Shown here piece after piece: positions 1 through 7,926 of a DNA stretch of 64,000 nucleotides. The notes under the pieces are model-generated. The model saw only the letters and a program-made list of their open reading frames with translations. It made no database searches and was not told the origin of the DNA. Each line of letters starts with the position of its first letter. Within the stretch, counting starts at the first letter, position 1. Made by a program: the position numbers and the translations under genes. This DNA comes from Pseudomonas phenolilytica (GTDB lineage: Bacteria > Pseudomonadota > Gammaproteobacteria > Pseudomonadales > Pseudomonadaceae), in NCBI RefSeq assembly GCF_021432765.1, contig NZ_CP058908.1:3062001-3126000 (forward strand), written 5' to 3'.

Positions 1-839
1 TCGACCAGGCCGATGGGGTTGGGGTGGTCGAACGGGGCGACTTCCGGGTAGTGCATGACCACGAACGAATACAGCTCGCCCTGCCCGCTGGCCTGCACGT
101 GGTCCAGCTCGAAGCTGTGGCAGGTGCTGCACACCGGAGCCGGCGGATGCTGCAGGGTCTGGCAGGCGGTACAGCGCTGGATCAGCAACTTGCCCTCGCG
201 GCAGCCATCCCAGAAGAAGCGGCTGTCGTCGCTGATGCCCGGTAGCGGGCGCATCGCCTTGGGCGCTTCGGTTTCCGCCGCGGCCGGCTCGGCGGCCTTC
301 GGGCGCTCGGCGGGCTTGAACTTGAATACGCGAAACAGCAGCTCGCCGACGCGCTCGTCGTCGCCCTCTTCCTGCTCGACGAAGTAGGTCATGATCGCCG
401 TGACGAAGAAGCCAGTCCCCAGGGCGGTGGTCTTTTCCTCGCTGATGTGGTCGATGCGGCTGTTGTAGTACAGGCGCTCGCCCACGTGCAGGTAACGGTC
501 GAAGCTCAGCTCCGAGTTCACCGCGACCACGCCCGGGTAGCCGTAGGCCTCGATGTCCTTGAGGATCTCGAAGACGTTGGCGGCGGTGGAGCCCGGGGCG
601 AAGTTGTCCAGATCCAGGCCAGCCATCCCCCAGACCTGCAGCATGGCCGGTGGCGCCACCACATCCGGGTAGCCGGCGTCGCGCGCGGCGGCCGGGTCGG
701 TATACAGCGGATTGTCGATGCCCATGACCTCGCACCAGTGGCGGATCATCGGCGCGTTGACCGCATCCCAGGCGTTCACCCGGCCGTACTCGCGCCCGAC
801 TGTGGCCTGCAGTTTTTCTATCAGCTCTTGATCAGCCAA
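1..839 (-). CDS. MaoC-like hydratase / DUF35 OB-fold fusion, steroid enoyl-CoA hydratase (Shy1/ChsH2-like), 3' end outside window
   Basis: The protein begins with a MaoC-like half (about residues 1-150) and continues into a DUF35 half. That second half has a zinc-ribbon pattern C-x2-C-x10-C-x2-C (CTAC...CSTC) followed by an OB-fold beginning. This two-domain layout is known from ChsH2 of actinobacteria and Shy1 of the cholate degrader P. stutzeri Chol1. Those proteins hydrate side-chain enoyl-CoA steroids, and their DUF35 half binds a thiolase-like aldolase. The start is TTG at 839-837; it has a perfect AGGAGG five bases upstream (845-850) and no ATG competes. The gene runs off the left edge, so a partner hydratase and aldolase may follow outside. 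It lies 58 bp downstream of an SDR gene, probably in one operon. Family is clear; exact substrate is inferred from context. Confidence 0.82.
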   Translation of the reverse strand, partial: MADQELIEKLQATVGREYGRVNAWDAVNAPMIRHWCEVMGIDNPLYTDPAAARDAGYPDVVAPPAMLQVWGMAGLDLDNFAPGSTAANVFEILKDIEAYGYPGVVAVNSELSFDRYLHVGERLYYNSRIDHISEEKTTALGTGFFVTAIMTYFVEQEEGDDERVGELLFRVFKFKPAERPKAAEPAAAETEAPKAMRPLPGISDDSRFFWDGCREGKLLIQRCTACQTLQHPPAPVCSTCHSFELDHVQASGQGELYSFVVMHYPEVAPFDHPNPIGLV

Positions 840-897
840 GTTAGCCTCCTGATGGATCTGTCTGGACGCCGCCGCCGGCGGCATCACCGGGGTTGCA

Positions 898-1680
898 TCA
901 ATGCTGGTCGGCGTTGGCGGCATCGAGAAACGCGGGTTTCTCGCCACCGCCGTGCAGCAGCAGGTTGGTTCCACTGAAATAGGTCGCCATGGGCGAGGCC
1001 GCGAAAAGGCAGGCATTGGCGATGTCGTCCGGCTCGCCCATGCGGCCGGCCGGGATAGTGCGGCCCACCGCCTGGATGCCGGCCTCGTCGCCGTAGTGCA
1101 GGTGCGATTGTTCGGTGCGAATGAGGCCGGGACTGATCGCCGCGACGCGCACCTTCGGTGCCCACTCCACCGCCAGCGAACTGACCAGCGCCAGCACCCC
1201 GGCCTTGGCCGCACCGTAAGCCGCAGTACCCGGCGACGGGCGTAGCGCGGCAACGCTACCGATGAACAGGATCACCCCGCCGCCATCGCGCTGCATGAGC
1301 CGGTTGGCCTGCTGGGCGACGTTCAACGGCGCGATCAGATTCAGCCGGATGATCCCCTCGTGGAACCGCGGCGAGGCGGTAGCGGCCTCGGCGGCCGGGC
1401 TGCCACCGGCGTTATTGATCAGTACGTCGAGGCGCCCGTAGCGCTCGTCGATGGCGGCGAACAGCGCCACCAACGAGTCGAGGTCGCGCACGTCGACGGC
1501 GATGAACTCGGCCACCCGGCCGCCACCTTCAGGCAGACGCTCCGGCGCCTGGCGGCCGCAGACCACCACATTCGCCCCGGCCGCCAGAAAGCGGCTGGCG
1601 ATCACCGCGCCGATGCCTTTGGTGCCGCCGGTCACCAGTACGGTCTTGTCGAAAAAATTCAGGTCTGCTGGGGCATCCAT
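898..1680 (-). CDS. SDR-family oxidoreductase of the steroid cluster
   Basis: This 260-residue classical short-chain dehydrogenase has the cofactor motif TGGTKGIG near residue 17, NNAG near 90, and catalytic Ser (GSVAAL) with Y-x-x-x-K (YGAAK). It would oxidise or reduce a hydroxyl/keto group using NAD(P). It is transcribed divergently from the crotonase/acyl-CoA dehydrogenase operon and precedes the MaoC-DUF35 hydratase, so the likely substrate is a hydroxyacyl-CoA steroid intermediate from side-chain or C/D-ring degradation. An IpdF-like role (5-OH-HIC-CoA dehydrogenase) or a 17beta-HSD-like role are both possible; the sequence alone does not decide. The start ATG has GAGGA eight bases upstream. 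Confidence 0.8.
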   Translation of the reverse strand: MDAPADLNFFDKTVLVTGGTKGIGAVIASRFLAAGANVVVCGRQAPERLPEGGGRVAEFIAVDVRDLDSLVALFAAIDERYGRLDVLINNAGGSPAAEAATASPRFHEGIIRLNLIAPLNVAQQANRLMQRDGGGVILFIGSVAALRPSPGTAAYGAAKAGVLALVSSLAVEWAPKVRVAAISPGLIRTEQSHLHYGDEAGIQAVGRTIPAGRMGEPDDIANACLFAASPMATYFSGTNLLLHGGGEKPAFLDAANADQH

Positions 1681-1736
1681 CGCTCAGTCCTCGTGCAAGC
1701 AGCAATGGCCCCACTGTATTGACCTGGCCGAGGCGG

Positions 1737-1760
1737 CTCGTCGTCTGAACGGACGATGAG
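1737..1760. promoter_or_regulatory. candidate steroid-regulon operator, site 1
   Basis: This is an interrupted palindrome: CTCGTCGTC, six bases, then GACGATGAG. Eight of nine arm positions are complementary. It lies between the divergent SDR (start 1680) and crotonase (start 1819) genes. The core TCGTC-N6-GACGA recurs in four other promoter regions of this cluster (9667, 16168, 21147, 28147). The regulator is not in the window. Confidence 0.5.
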
Positions 1761-1818
1761 TCGACCAAGCCCGCACCGAACAATCGCGGCAACTATTCGC
1801 CTGAGGAGCTGGGCCGTC

Positions 1819-2604
1819 ATGAGCCAAGCAGAAGAACGCAGCGTCCTGATCGATCGTCCCGCCGAAGGCGTTGCCCGCCTGCGCCTGAACCGCCCGGCGG
1901 TGAACAACGCCCTGAGCCTGGAACTGCAGGCGCTGCTGGCCCGGTACTTCAGCGAACTGGCTGACGACGCCTCGGTGCGCTGCATCCTGCTGACCGGCGG
2001 CGAGCAGGTGTTCGCCGCCGGTGGCGATATCTCCAGCATGGCTGGCGTCGGTCCGATCGAGATCCTGCAGCGCCATACCGAACGGGTTTGGGCGCCCATC
2101 CAGCACTGTCCCAAGCCGGTGATCGCCGCGGTGTGCGGCTATGCCTACGGCGGCGGCTGCGAACTGGCAATGCACGCCGACATCATCATCGCCGGCCAGA
2201 GCGCTCGCTTCAGCCAGCCGGAAATCCGCATCGGCATCATGCCCGGCATCGGCGGCACGCAACGCCTGGTGCGTGCGGTGGGCAAGGCCAAGGCGATGCA
2301 GATGGCCCTCACCGGACGCCCGATAAGCGCCGAGGAAGCCTGTATCGCCGGGCTGGTCAGCGAGGTGGTCGCCGACGAGCAGGTGCAGGAGCACGCCCTG
2401 GAGCAGGCCCGGCTGATCGCCGCCATGCCGCCGCTGGCCGCCGAACAGATCAAGGAGGTCATCCTCGCCGGCATGGACGCCTCGCTCGACGCCGGCCTGG
2501 CGCTGGAGCGCAAAGCCAACGCACTGCTGTTCGCCTCTCGCGATCAGAAGGAAGGCATGCAAGCGTTTCTCGACAAGCGCCGCCCGGCCTTCGAAGGCAG
2601 ATAG
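1819..2604 (+). CDS. enoyl-CoA hydratase/isomerase (crotonase)
   Basis: This is a 261-residue crotonase. The oxyanion-hole stretch GEQVFAAGGDI and AYGGGCEL are present. Both catalytic glutamates of true hydratases are present too: the E of GGGCEL and the E of QPEIRIG, followed by GIGGTQRL. It should add water across a 2-enoyl-CoA. The start at 1819 is preferred because TGAGGAG sits about ten bases upstream; upstream in-frame codons would overlap the operator. It heads an operon with two acyl-CoA dehydrogenases (72-bp gap), which fits a beta-oxidation-like step on steroid side chain or rings C/D. An EchA20-like ring hydrolase is a less likely alternative. Confidence 0.85.
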   Translation: MSQAEERSVLIDRPAEGVARLRLNRPAVNNALSLELQALLARYFSELADDASVRCILLTGGEQVFAAGGDISSMAGVGPIEILQRHTERVWAPIQHCPKPVIAAVCGYAYGGGCELAMHADIIIAGQSARFSQPEIRIGIMPGIGGTQRLVRAVGKAKAMQMALTGRPISAEEACIAGLVSEVVADEQVQEHALEQARLIAAMPPLAAEQIKEVILAGMDASLDAGLALERKANALLFASRDQKEGMQAFLDKRRPAFEGR

Positions 2605-2676
2605 TCCGTTTCGGGGATTCCGCCTCCCGGGGCGCGCCGTAGGCTGCCGCCAACGAAGCCCCTTAGGAGCCTGACG

Positions 2677-3846
2677 ATGGATTTCGCGCTGAGCGATGAA
2701 CAACTGATGATTCAGGAAAGCGCCGCTGGCTTTCTCGCCAAGGCCTCGGACTCGGCCGCCGTGCGTGCGGCCATGGAACGTGACGGCTACAGCGGCGAGC
2801 TGTGGCGCCAGATCGCCGGGGAGCTGTGCTGGCCGGCGTTGATCGTACCGGAACAACACGGCGGTCTCGGACTTGGCTTCGTCGAGCAGGCCATCCTGCT
2901 GGAGCAGATGGGCCGCCGCCTGCTCGGCTCGCCTTTCTTCGCCAGCGCCTGTCTCGCCATCCCCGCCCTGCTGCTGAGCCACAATGCCGAATTACAGGCG
3001 CGCCTATTGCACGAGCTCGCCAGTGGCAGCCTGACCGCTACCCTCGCCTGCTCGGCCGGTTCACGGGCGGGCCATCTGCTCGACCAGAACGTGCAGGCGG
3101 TGGCCGAAGGTGACGGCTGGCGTCTGGATGGAGTCTGCGACGCGGTAGTCGACGGCGCCGAGGCCGATCTGCTGATTGTCGCTGCGCGCCTGCCGGCAAG
3201 TGAAAACGCGGCCATTGGCCTGTTCGCCGTGCCGGCTAACGGGCGCGGTGTCAGCCGCGAGGCACTGCCGACGCTCGACCAGACCCGGCGCCTGGGCCGG
3301 GTCGTGTTCGGAGCCGTCCAGGTGTCGGCCGATGATTGCCTGCATACCGATAGCGATGGCGCTCAGCTGCTCGAGCAAACGCTGCAGCTGGGCGCCATCG
3401 CGCTCGCCTGCGAGCAGACCGGCAGCGCCCAGCAGTGCCTGGACCTGACGCTCGTCTACCTGAACGAGCGCCAGCAGTTCGGCCGCCCCATCGCCAGCTT
3501 CCAGGCGATCAAACATCGCTGCGCCGACCTCATGCTGGAGATCGAGAGTGCGCGCTCGGCCTGCTATTACGCGGCATGCGTGGCCCGCGAGGCGCTCGAC
3601 CCGGCCGGTGACCCCGTGATCGCCGGCGAGCTGGGCGAAGCCAGCGCGATCGCCAAGATTCACGCCAGCGAAGCCTTCATGCACTGCGCCGCCGAGTCGA
3701 TCCAGCTGCATGGCGGCGTCGGCTTCACCTGGGAATATGACCCGCACCTGTACTTCAAACGCGCCCGCGCCGGCGAACAGTTGCTTGGCACGCCGGCCCA
3801 GCACCGCGAGCGCCTGGCCCACCTGATTCTGGAGCAATACGCATGA
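2677..3846 (+). CDS. acyl-CoA dehydrogenase, likely subunit of an alpha2beta2 steroid acyl-CoA dehydrogenase (FAD-adenosine half)
   Basis: This 389-residue acyl-CoA dehydrogenase starts after an AGGAG site (TTAGGAGCCTGACG). It has the C-terminal FAD-dinucleotide motifs RQQFGRP and QLHGGVGF. It lacks the usual Y-x-G-x-NEIQ segment, and its middle W-x-G-SEPxAGSD loop is degenerate. The next gene overlaps it by ATGA and shows the reverse pattern. Steroid-degrading bacteria are known to encode such pairs (ChsE1-ChsE2, Scd1A-Scd1B) that assemble into heterotetramers with one active-site half per gene. The complementary motif loss here supports that reading. Electrons would go to ETF (etfBA at 30364-32043). 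Substrate (side chain or ring) is not determinable. Confidence 0.85.
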   Translation: MDFALSDEQLMIQESAAGFLAKASDSAAVRAAMERDGYSGELWRQIAGELCWPALIVPEQHGGLGLGFVEQAILLEQMGRRLLGSPFFASACLAIPALLLSHNAELQARLLHELASGSLTATLACSAGSRAGHLLDQNVQAVAEGDGWRLDGVCDAVVDGAEADLLIVAARLPASENAAIGLFAVPANGRGVSREALPTLDQTRRLGRVVFGAVQVSADDCLHTDSDGAQLLEQTLQLGAIALACEQTGSAQQCLDLTLVYLNERQQFGRPIASFQAIKHRCADLMLEIESARSACYYAACVAREALDPAGDPVIAGELGEASAIAKIHASEAFMHCAAESIQLHGGVGFTWEYDPHLYFKRARAGEQLLGTPAQHRERLAHLILEQYA

Positions 3847-5033
3847 AGATCGGATTCAGTGCCGAAGACGAGGCCTTTCGCCAGGAGGTCGCCGACTGGC
3901 TGACCGAACACCTGTGCGGACCTTACGAACCGCTGCGTTTCCGTGGTGGCCCAGGGGATGAGCACATGTTCCCCGAGGAGCGTAAAGCCTGGGAGCGCGA
4001 ACTCGCCCGTGGCGGCTGGATCGGCCTCGGCTGGCCGAGCGCCTACGGCGGGCGCGGCCTGTCGATAAGCCAGCAGGTGATCTTCTACGAGGAGTACGCA
4101 CGTGTCGGCGGCCCGGGGCGCATGGGCCACATCGGCGAAGGCCTGATCGGTCCGACCCTGGTGGCCTTTGGCAGCGATGAACAGCGTGCACGCTTCCTGC
4201 CTGGCATCCTGGGGGGCCGTGAGTTCTGGTGCCAGGGTTATTCCGAACCCGGCGCCGGCTCGGACCTGGCGGCAGTAAAGACGCGCGCACGCTTCGACGA
4301 GACGAGCGGCAAGTGGCTGATCAACGGCCAGAAGGTCTGGACCTCTCTCGCCCACGAGTCGGACTGGTGCTTCGTGCTGGCACGCACCGATCCGGACAGT
4401 CGCGGCCACCATGGGCTCTCGTTCCTCCTGGTGCCGATGGACCAGCCCGGCATCAAGGTACAACCGATCCAGCAGATCACCGGTACCAGCGAATTCAACG
4501 AGGTGTTCTTCGACGATGCCCAGACCGAGGCGAGCTGCATGATCGGCGCCCCGGGCGACGGCTGGAAGATCGCCATGGCCCTGCTGGGCTTCGAGCGCGG
4601 CGTGTCGACCCTCGGTCAGCAGATGCAGTTCCAGAATGAGCTGGACGAAGTGATCCGCCTGGCCAAACGCAACGGTGCCTCCGAGGACCCGCTGATCCGC
4701 CAGCGCCTCGCCCAGGCCTGGGCAGGCCTGCGGGTGCTGCGCTACAACTCGCTGCGTATGCTGTCCGGACCGCAGGACGGCAGCCTGCGCCGGGAGGCGA
4801 CGATCTACAAGCTGGCCTGGTCTACCTGGCACGCCGAACTGGGCAAGCTGGCGATGGACGTACTCGGGCCGCAGGCGGAAATTCTCGACGGCGGGCCGTA
4901 CGAGCTGTCGCGCCTGCAGTCGCTGTTCCTGTTCACCCGCGCCGACACCATCTACGGCGGCAGTAACGAGATCCAGCGCAACATCATTGCCGAGCGGGCG
5001 CTGGGCATGCCGCGCGAGCCGCGGGTGCAGTAG
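3843..5033 (+). CDS. acyl-CoA dehydrogenase, partner subunit (catalytic half)
   Basis: This is a 396-residue acyl-CoA dehydrogenase that overlaps the previous gene in an ATGA, so the two are translationally coupled. It has the flavin/substrate loop WCQGYSEPGAGSDLA and a C-terminal GGSNEIQRNIIAERALG, but no RQ-x-FG motif. The usual Glu of YEGT is replaced (IYGGSNE), so the catalytic base must lie elsewhere, as in several FadE/ChsE enzymes. Together with the preceding protein it would form an obligate heteromer that desaturates a steroid acyl-CoA. A strong terminator follows 20 bp after the stop and closes the crotonase-ACAD-ACAD operon. Confidence 0.87.
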   Translation: MKIGFSAEDEAFRQEVADWLTEHLCGPYEPLRFRGGPGDEHMFPEERKAWERELARGGWIGLGWPSAYGGRGLSISQQVIFYEEYARVGGPGRMGHIGEGLIGPTLVAFGSDEQRARFLPGILGGREFWCQGYSEPGAGSDLAAVKTRARFDETSGKWLINGQKVWTSLAHESDWCFVLARTDPDSRGHHGLSFLLVPMDQPGIKVQPIQQITGTSEFNEVFFDDAQTEASCMIGAPGDGWKIAMALLGFERGVSTLGQQMQFQNELDEVIRLAKRNGASEDPLIRQRLAQAWAGLRVLRYNSLRMLSGPQDGSLRREATIYKLAWSTWHAELGKLAMDVLGPQAEILDGGPYELSRLQSLFLFTRADTIYGGSNEIQRNIIAERALGMPREPRVQ

Positions 5034-5053
5034 GTATGCTCACGCTGGATATA

Positions 5054-5083
5054 GAAAGGCCCGGCCATTTGGCCGGGCCTTTC
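5054..5083. terminator. bidirectional rho-independent terminator
   Basis: A perfect 13-bp GC-rich stem (GAAAGGCCCGGCC / GGCCGGGCCTTTC) with a 4-base loop follows the acyl-CoA dehydrogenase operon. A-rich and T-rich edges make it usable on both strands. Confidence 0.85.
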
Positions 5084-5106
5084 TCATTGAACAACTGCAG
5101 GTTAGT

Positions 5107-5135
5107 CGTAGGGTGGATGGCCGAAGCCATCCACC
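5107..5135. repeat. REP-like hairpin carrying the CGTAGGGTGGA core
   Basis: The sequence CGTAGGGTGGA opens a hairpin with perfect 10-bp arms, GGTGGATGGC / GCCATCCACC, around CGAA. The same CGTAGGGTGGA core recurs at 50285 in another intergenic inverted repeat. It resembles intergenic REP-type repeats of pseudomonads. The rest of 5090-5237 shows no gene. Confidence 0.5.
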
Positions 5136-5237
5136 GACAACCGCACTCCACGTTCGGCGTGCCGTCCAACTATCGGGTTGGCGGATGGCAGGATTCGCCC
5201 TGCTTCTCTCGCGCCAGAACAACAGGCTTCACGGATT

Positions 5238-6464
5238 TCATGAAGCCGCCGCCTGCGCATTGAGCACTGCATCTCCAGGCGCACCAAGAACGCAGCTGGT
5301 GCCACCTGGGGTGTACATCATAGCCACGCACCGGTTGCAGGCCGTGCAGATGCCGCGCTTCGAAGCGCCGGAGGCGAACTTGGCCACCAGGTCCGGCTCG
5401 GCGATCAGCGCTCGCCCCAGGGCCAGTGCATCGAAGCCCTCGGCCAATACCTGACGGGTTCCCTGCAGGCTGGTCACCCCGCCCAGGTAGGCCAGCGGCA
5501 ACGTGACGGCCTGACGAATCCGCCGCGAATGATCCAGTAAATACAGCTCGCGAAAGTCCACCACCGGCTCACGCAGCTGCTGGATCGCCATGGCGGCGGC
5601 GACCAGCGGGTTGCTCGGGCGCACCCGGTTCTCCTTGGGAAACGAGGAGCCGAACATGGTGGTGATCGATTCGGCGTTCATGCCGGCACTGAGCACCAGC
5701 ATGTGCGCACCTTCGCGCTCCAGCAGGCGGGCGATGGCGACGCCGTCCTCCGGGCGGTTACCGCCCCTGACGCCGTCGGTGATGCTGTATTTGCACAGCA
5801 CGGCCAAGTCGTTACCCACCGCATTCAGCACCGCACGCAGGACCTGACGCGGAAAGCGCATCCGGTTTTCCAGACTGCCGCCGTATTCGTCGCGGCGCTT
5901 GTTGTACAGCGGCGAAATGAACTGGCTGAGCAGGTAACCGTGGCCCATGTGGATTTCCACCGCATCGAAGCCCGCCTCGCGGGCCAGCCGCGCACCCTGG
6001 ACGAAGTCGCCGATGACGCGGTTCATGTCGGTTTCGCGCATCGCCTGTTTGCGGAACATCCCGCTGAGCATGCCGATCTTGTTGAAGCCGCCACTGGCCG
6101 ACAGCGGTCGCGGCGTAGCGCGTTCGCGCAGAAAGGTGAAGCAGCCGCCGTGGGTGATCTGCGCGGACGCCGCACCGCCGTGGCGATGCACTGCGTCGGT
6201 CAACACACGCAGGTGCGGCAGGCTGTCGGGCTGCAGCACGATCTGCCCCGGCAGGGTTCGGCCATCGAGGCTAACCGAGCAATAGGCCAGGGTCGTCATG
6301 GCCACGCCGCCGGCGGCCATCGACTCGTGGAAGCGCACCAGCTGCTTGCTCGGTACGCCGTCAATCGACATACCCTCGTTGGTGGCGGCCTTGATGAAGC
6401 GGTTCCTGAGCGTCAGCGGGCCGATGCGCAGCGGTGTAAAGGGAGACAGGGATTGTCCATTCAT
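5238..6464 (-). CDS. NADH:flavin oxidoreductase, Old Yellow Enzyme family; candidate steroid enone reductase
   Basis: This 408-residue protein is an OYE-type TIM barrel. Visible family motifs include FIKAATNEGM near the N-terminus, HMGHGYLLSQFISPLYNKR and DEYGGSLENRMRF in the middle, and LGRALIAEPDLV near the end. A C-terminal Cys cluster, C-x2-C-x2-C-x11-C (CTACNRC...SC), resembles the 4Fe-4S site of the BaiCD/FadH-type enzymes. The extra FAD/NAD domains of those proteins are absent, so an external electron donor or a lost cluster is possible. OYE-family enzymes of the BaiCD/BaiH type reduce steroid double bonds. Its place in the steroid block suggests reduction of a ring enone. It lies last in the DUF1302-DUF1329 direction but behind a terminator. 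Confidence 0.75.
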   Translation of the reverse strand: MNGQSLSPFTPLRIGPLTLRNRFIKAATNEGMSIDGVPSKQLVRFHESMAAGGVAMTTLAYCSVSLDGRTLPGQIVLQPDSLPHLRVLTDAVHRHGGAASAQITHGGCFTFLRERATPRPLSASGGFNKIGMLSGMFRKQAMRETDMNRVIGDFVQGARLAREAGFDAVEIHMGHGYLLSQFISPLYNKRRDEYGGSLENRMRFPRQVLRAVLNAVGNDLAVLCKYSITDGVRGGNRPEDGVAIARLLEREGAHMLVLSAGMNAESITTMFGSSFPKENRVRPSNPLVAAAMAIQQLREPVVDFRELYLLDHSRRIRQAVTLPLAYLGGVTSLQGTRQVLAEGFDALALGRALIAEPDLVAKFASGASKRGICTACNRCVAMMYTPGGTSCVLGAPGDAVLNAQAAAS

Positions 6465-6491
6465 GGCGGGACCTGTGAGATCGCTGGACGA

Positions 6492-6524
6492 GAAAAAGCC
6501 GGCGCCCCTTGCGGGTGCGCCGGC
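6492..6524 (-). terminator. terminator after the DUF1329 gene
   Basis: Read leftward, GCCGGCGC arms (6498-6505 and 6517-6524) form a stem followed by TTTTT. It sits 8 bp past the DUF1329 stop and would limit read-through into the OYE-family gene. Confidence 0.75.
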
Positions 6525-6531
6525 AGTTGCA

Positions 6532-7908
6532 CTACAGCCCGGAGCGGCGCGCCGCTTCGGGGCCGAAGTTGCGCTCGGTCAGCTTGCCGCGGTTGAGCAC
6601 ATAGGCCTGCGGCTGCTCGTTGACCAGGTTGAAGCCCAGGTAGGTGCCCGACAGCAGGTCGTGGTAGAAGCCCGCGCCGGCCTGCCAGGTCTGGGCCTCG
6701 TAGGCGTAGAAGTAGTTCACCATCGAGGTGCGCCACAGGCCGCCACGGGTGTCGTAGTTGTCACCCATGAGCATCAGCCAGCTGTCCTCGTCGACGTACA
6801 TCACGCGCTTGCCGTACAGGTGCCGGTAGTTCTCCTTGAGCGTGCCCTCGAGCACCCATACGCGGTGCAGCTCGTAGCGCATGTGCTCGGGGTTGGCATG
6901 GCCGGGTGTCAGGAGTTCGGCGTAGCTGATTTCCGGCGAATGCACGCGGTAGGCGTTGTAGGGCACGTAGATCTCTTTCTTGCCGACGATGCGCCAGTCG
7001 TAGCGCTGCGGCGAGCCGTTGAAGATGCGCACCTCGTCGACGGTGATCGACCCACCCGTGCCGGGAAACTGCATATCGAAGCCGTACTCGGGCGCCTGGC
7101 GGACCCGCCGCGTGCCCGGGTCGTAGCGCCAGCTCTGGCGCGGCTGGGTCTGGTGATTCCAGAACTCCATGCCGGTGTTGATCTCGCCGCGGTCACGCTC
7201 AGGCAGCAGCGTCTCGTTGAGGTAGAACGACGACTGCCCCGTCTGCGGAGCGACATGGCCAGGCTTAAGGTGCGGCGCCAGGTTGCGGGACTTCACCCGC
7301 CCCCAGTTGATCTTGCCGTCGACCAGCACATAGGCGTTATCAGACGTGAGCTCTTCGGTCCAGGGCCGGTAGGTGTAGAAGCTCGACGTCCAGAGCAGTT
7401 CCAGACCGGTCTTCGGGAAGGGAAACGCAATGCCGCCGGTGGTGGCCTCGATACCCTCCCCGTCGCTCACCAACTTGGCGCTGCGCGCGTTCTCCAGGGT
7501 CGCCTGGCAGACGCTGTCGGGCATGCGGAAATCACGCCGCGACGGGTAGACCGGCATGCGGAAGCTGTCCGGGTATTTGGCGAACAGCGCCTTCTGCCCG
7601 TCGGACAGCCGCGCTTCGTGCTCGGCCATGTTCTGCGCGGTGATCACGAACAGCGGCTTGTCGTCCGGGTAAGGGTCGATCGGATGCTCGCCCGTGGCAG
7701 TAAAGGTGACGTGCGGCGGCACGCCCAGCCATTTTCCGGACCATTCCGGAATGCTGCCGTCGGCATTGCCGGCCTTCTCGGCGCCGACACAGGTCAGGTC
7801 CTGGCCCAGACGGGCGATTTCCGCTTCGCTGGCGGCGGCCAGAGCGACGCCGGCCAGCCCGAACTGCAAGGCCAGGCCGAGCAGCAGGTTTCGTTTTACA
7901 AGGTGCAT
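6532..7908 (-). CDS. DUF1329 periplasmic/outer-membrane lipophile-handling protein
   Basis: This 458-residue protein has a clear Sec signal peptide (basic MHLVKR, then a hydrophobic run ending ALAA). The mature sequence shows DUF1329 features such as GSIPEWSGKW near its start and many aromatic beta-strand segments. DUF1329 is a LolB-like beta fold nearly always paired with a DUF1302 outer-membrane protein, as here (18-bp gap). The pairs occur next to genes for hydrophobic substrates such as steroids, terpenes and alkanes. A role in bringing steroids across or out of the outer membrane is inferred from that context. The start has AGGGA upstream. Confidence 0.85.
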   Translation of the reverse strand: MHLVKRNLLLGLALQFGLAGVALAAASEAEIARLGQDLTCVGAEKAGNADGSIPEWSGKWLGVPPHVTFTATGEHPIDPYPDDKPLFVITAQNMAEHEARLSDGQKALFAKYPDSFRMPVYPSRRDFRMPDSVCQATLENARSAKLVSDGEGIEATTGGIAFPFPKTGLELLWTSSFYTYRPWTEELTSDNAYVLVDGKINWGRVKSRNLAPHLKPGHVAPQTGQSSFYLNETLLPERDRGEINTGMEFWNHQTQPRQSWRYDPGTRRVRQAPEYGFDMQFPGTGGSITVDEVRIFNGSPQRYDWRIVGKKEIYVPYNAYRVHSPEISYAELLTPGHANPEHMRYELHRVWVLEGTLKENYRHLYGKRVMYVDEDSWLMLMGDNYDTRGGLWRTSMVNYFYAYEAQTWQAGAGFYHDLLSGTYLGFNLVNEQPQAYVLNRGKLTERNFGPEAARRSGL

Positions 7909-7926
7909 AAGTAGTCCCTTATCCGA

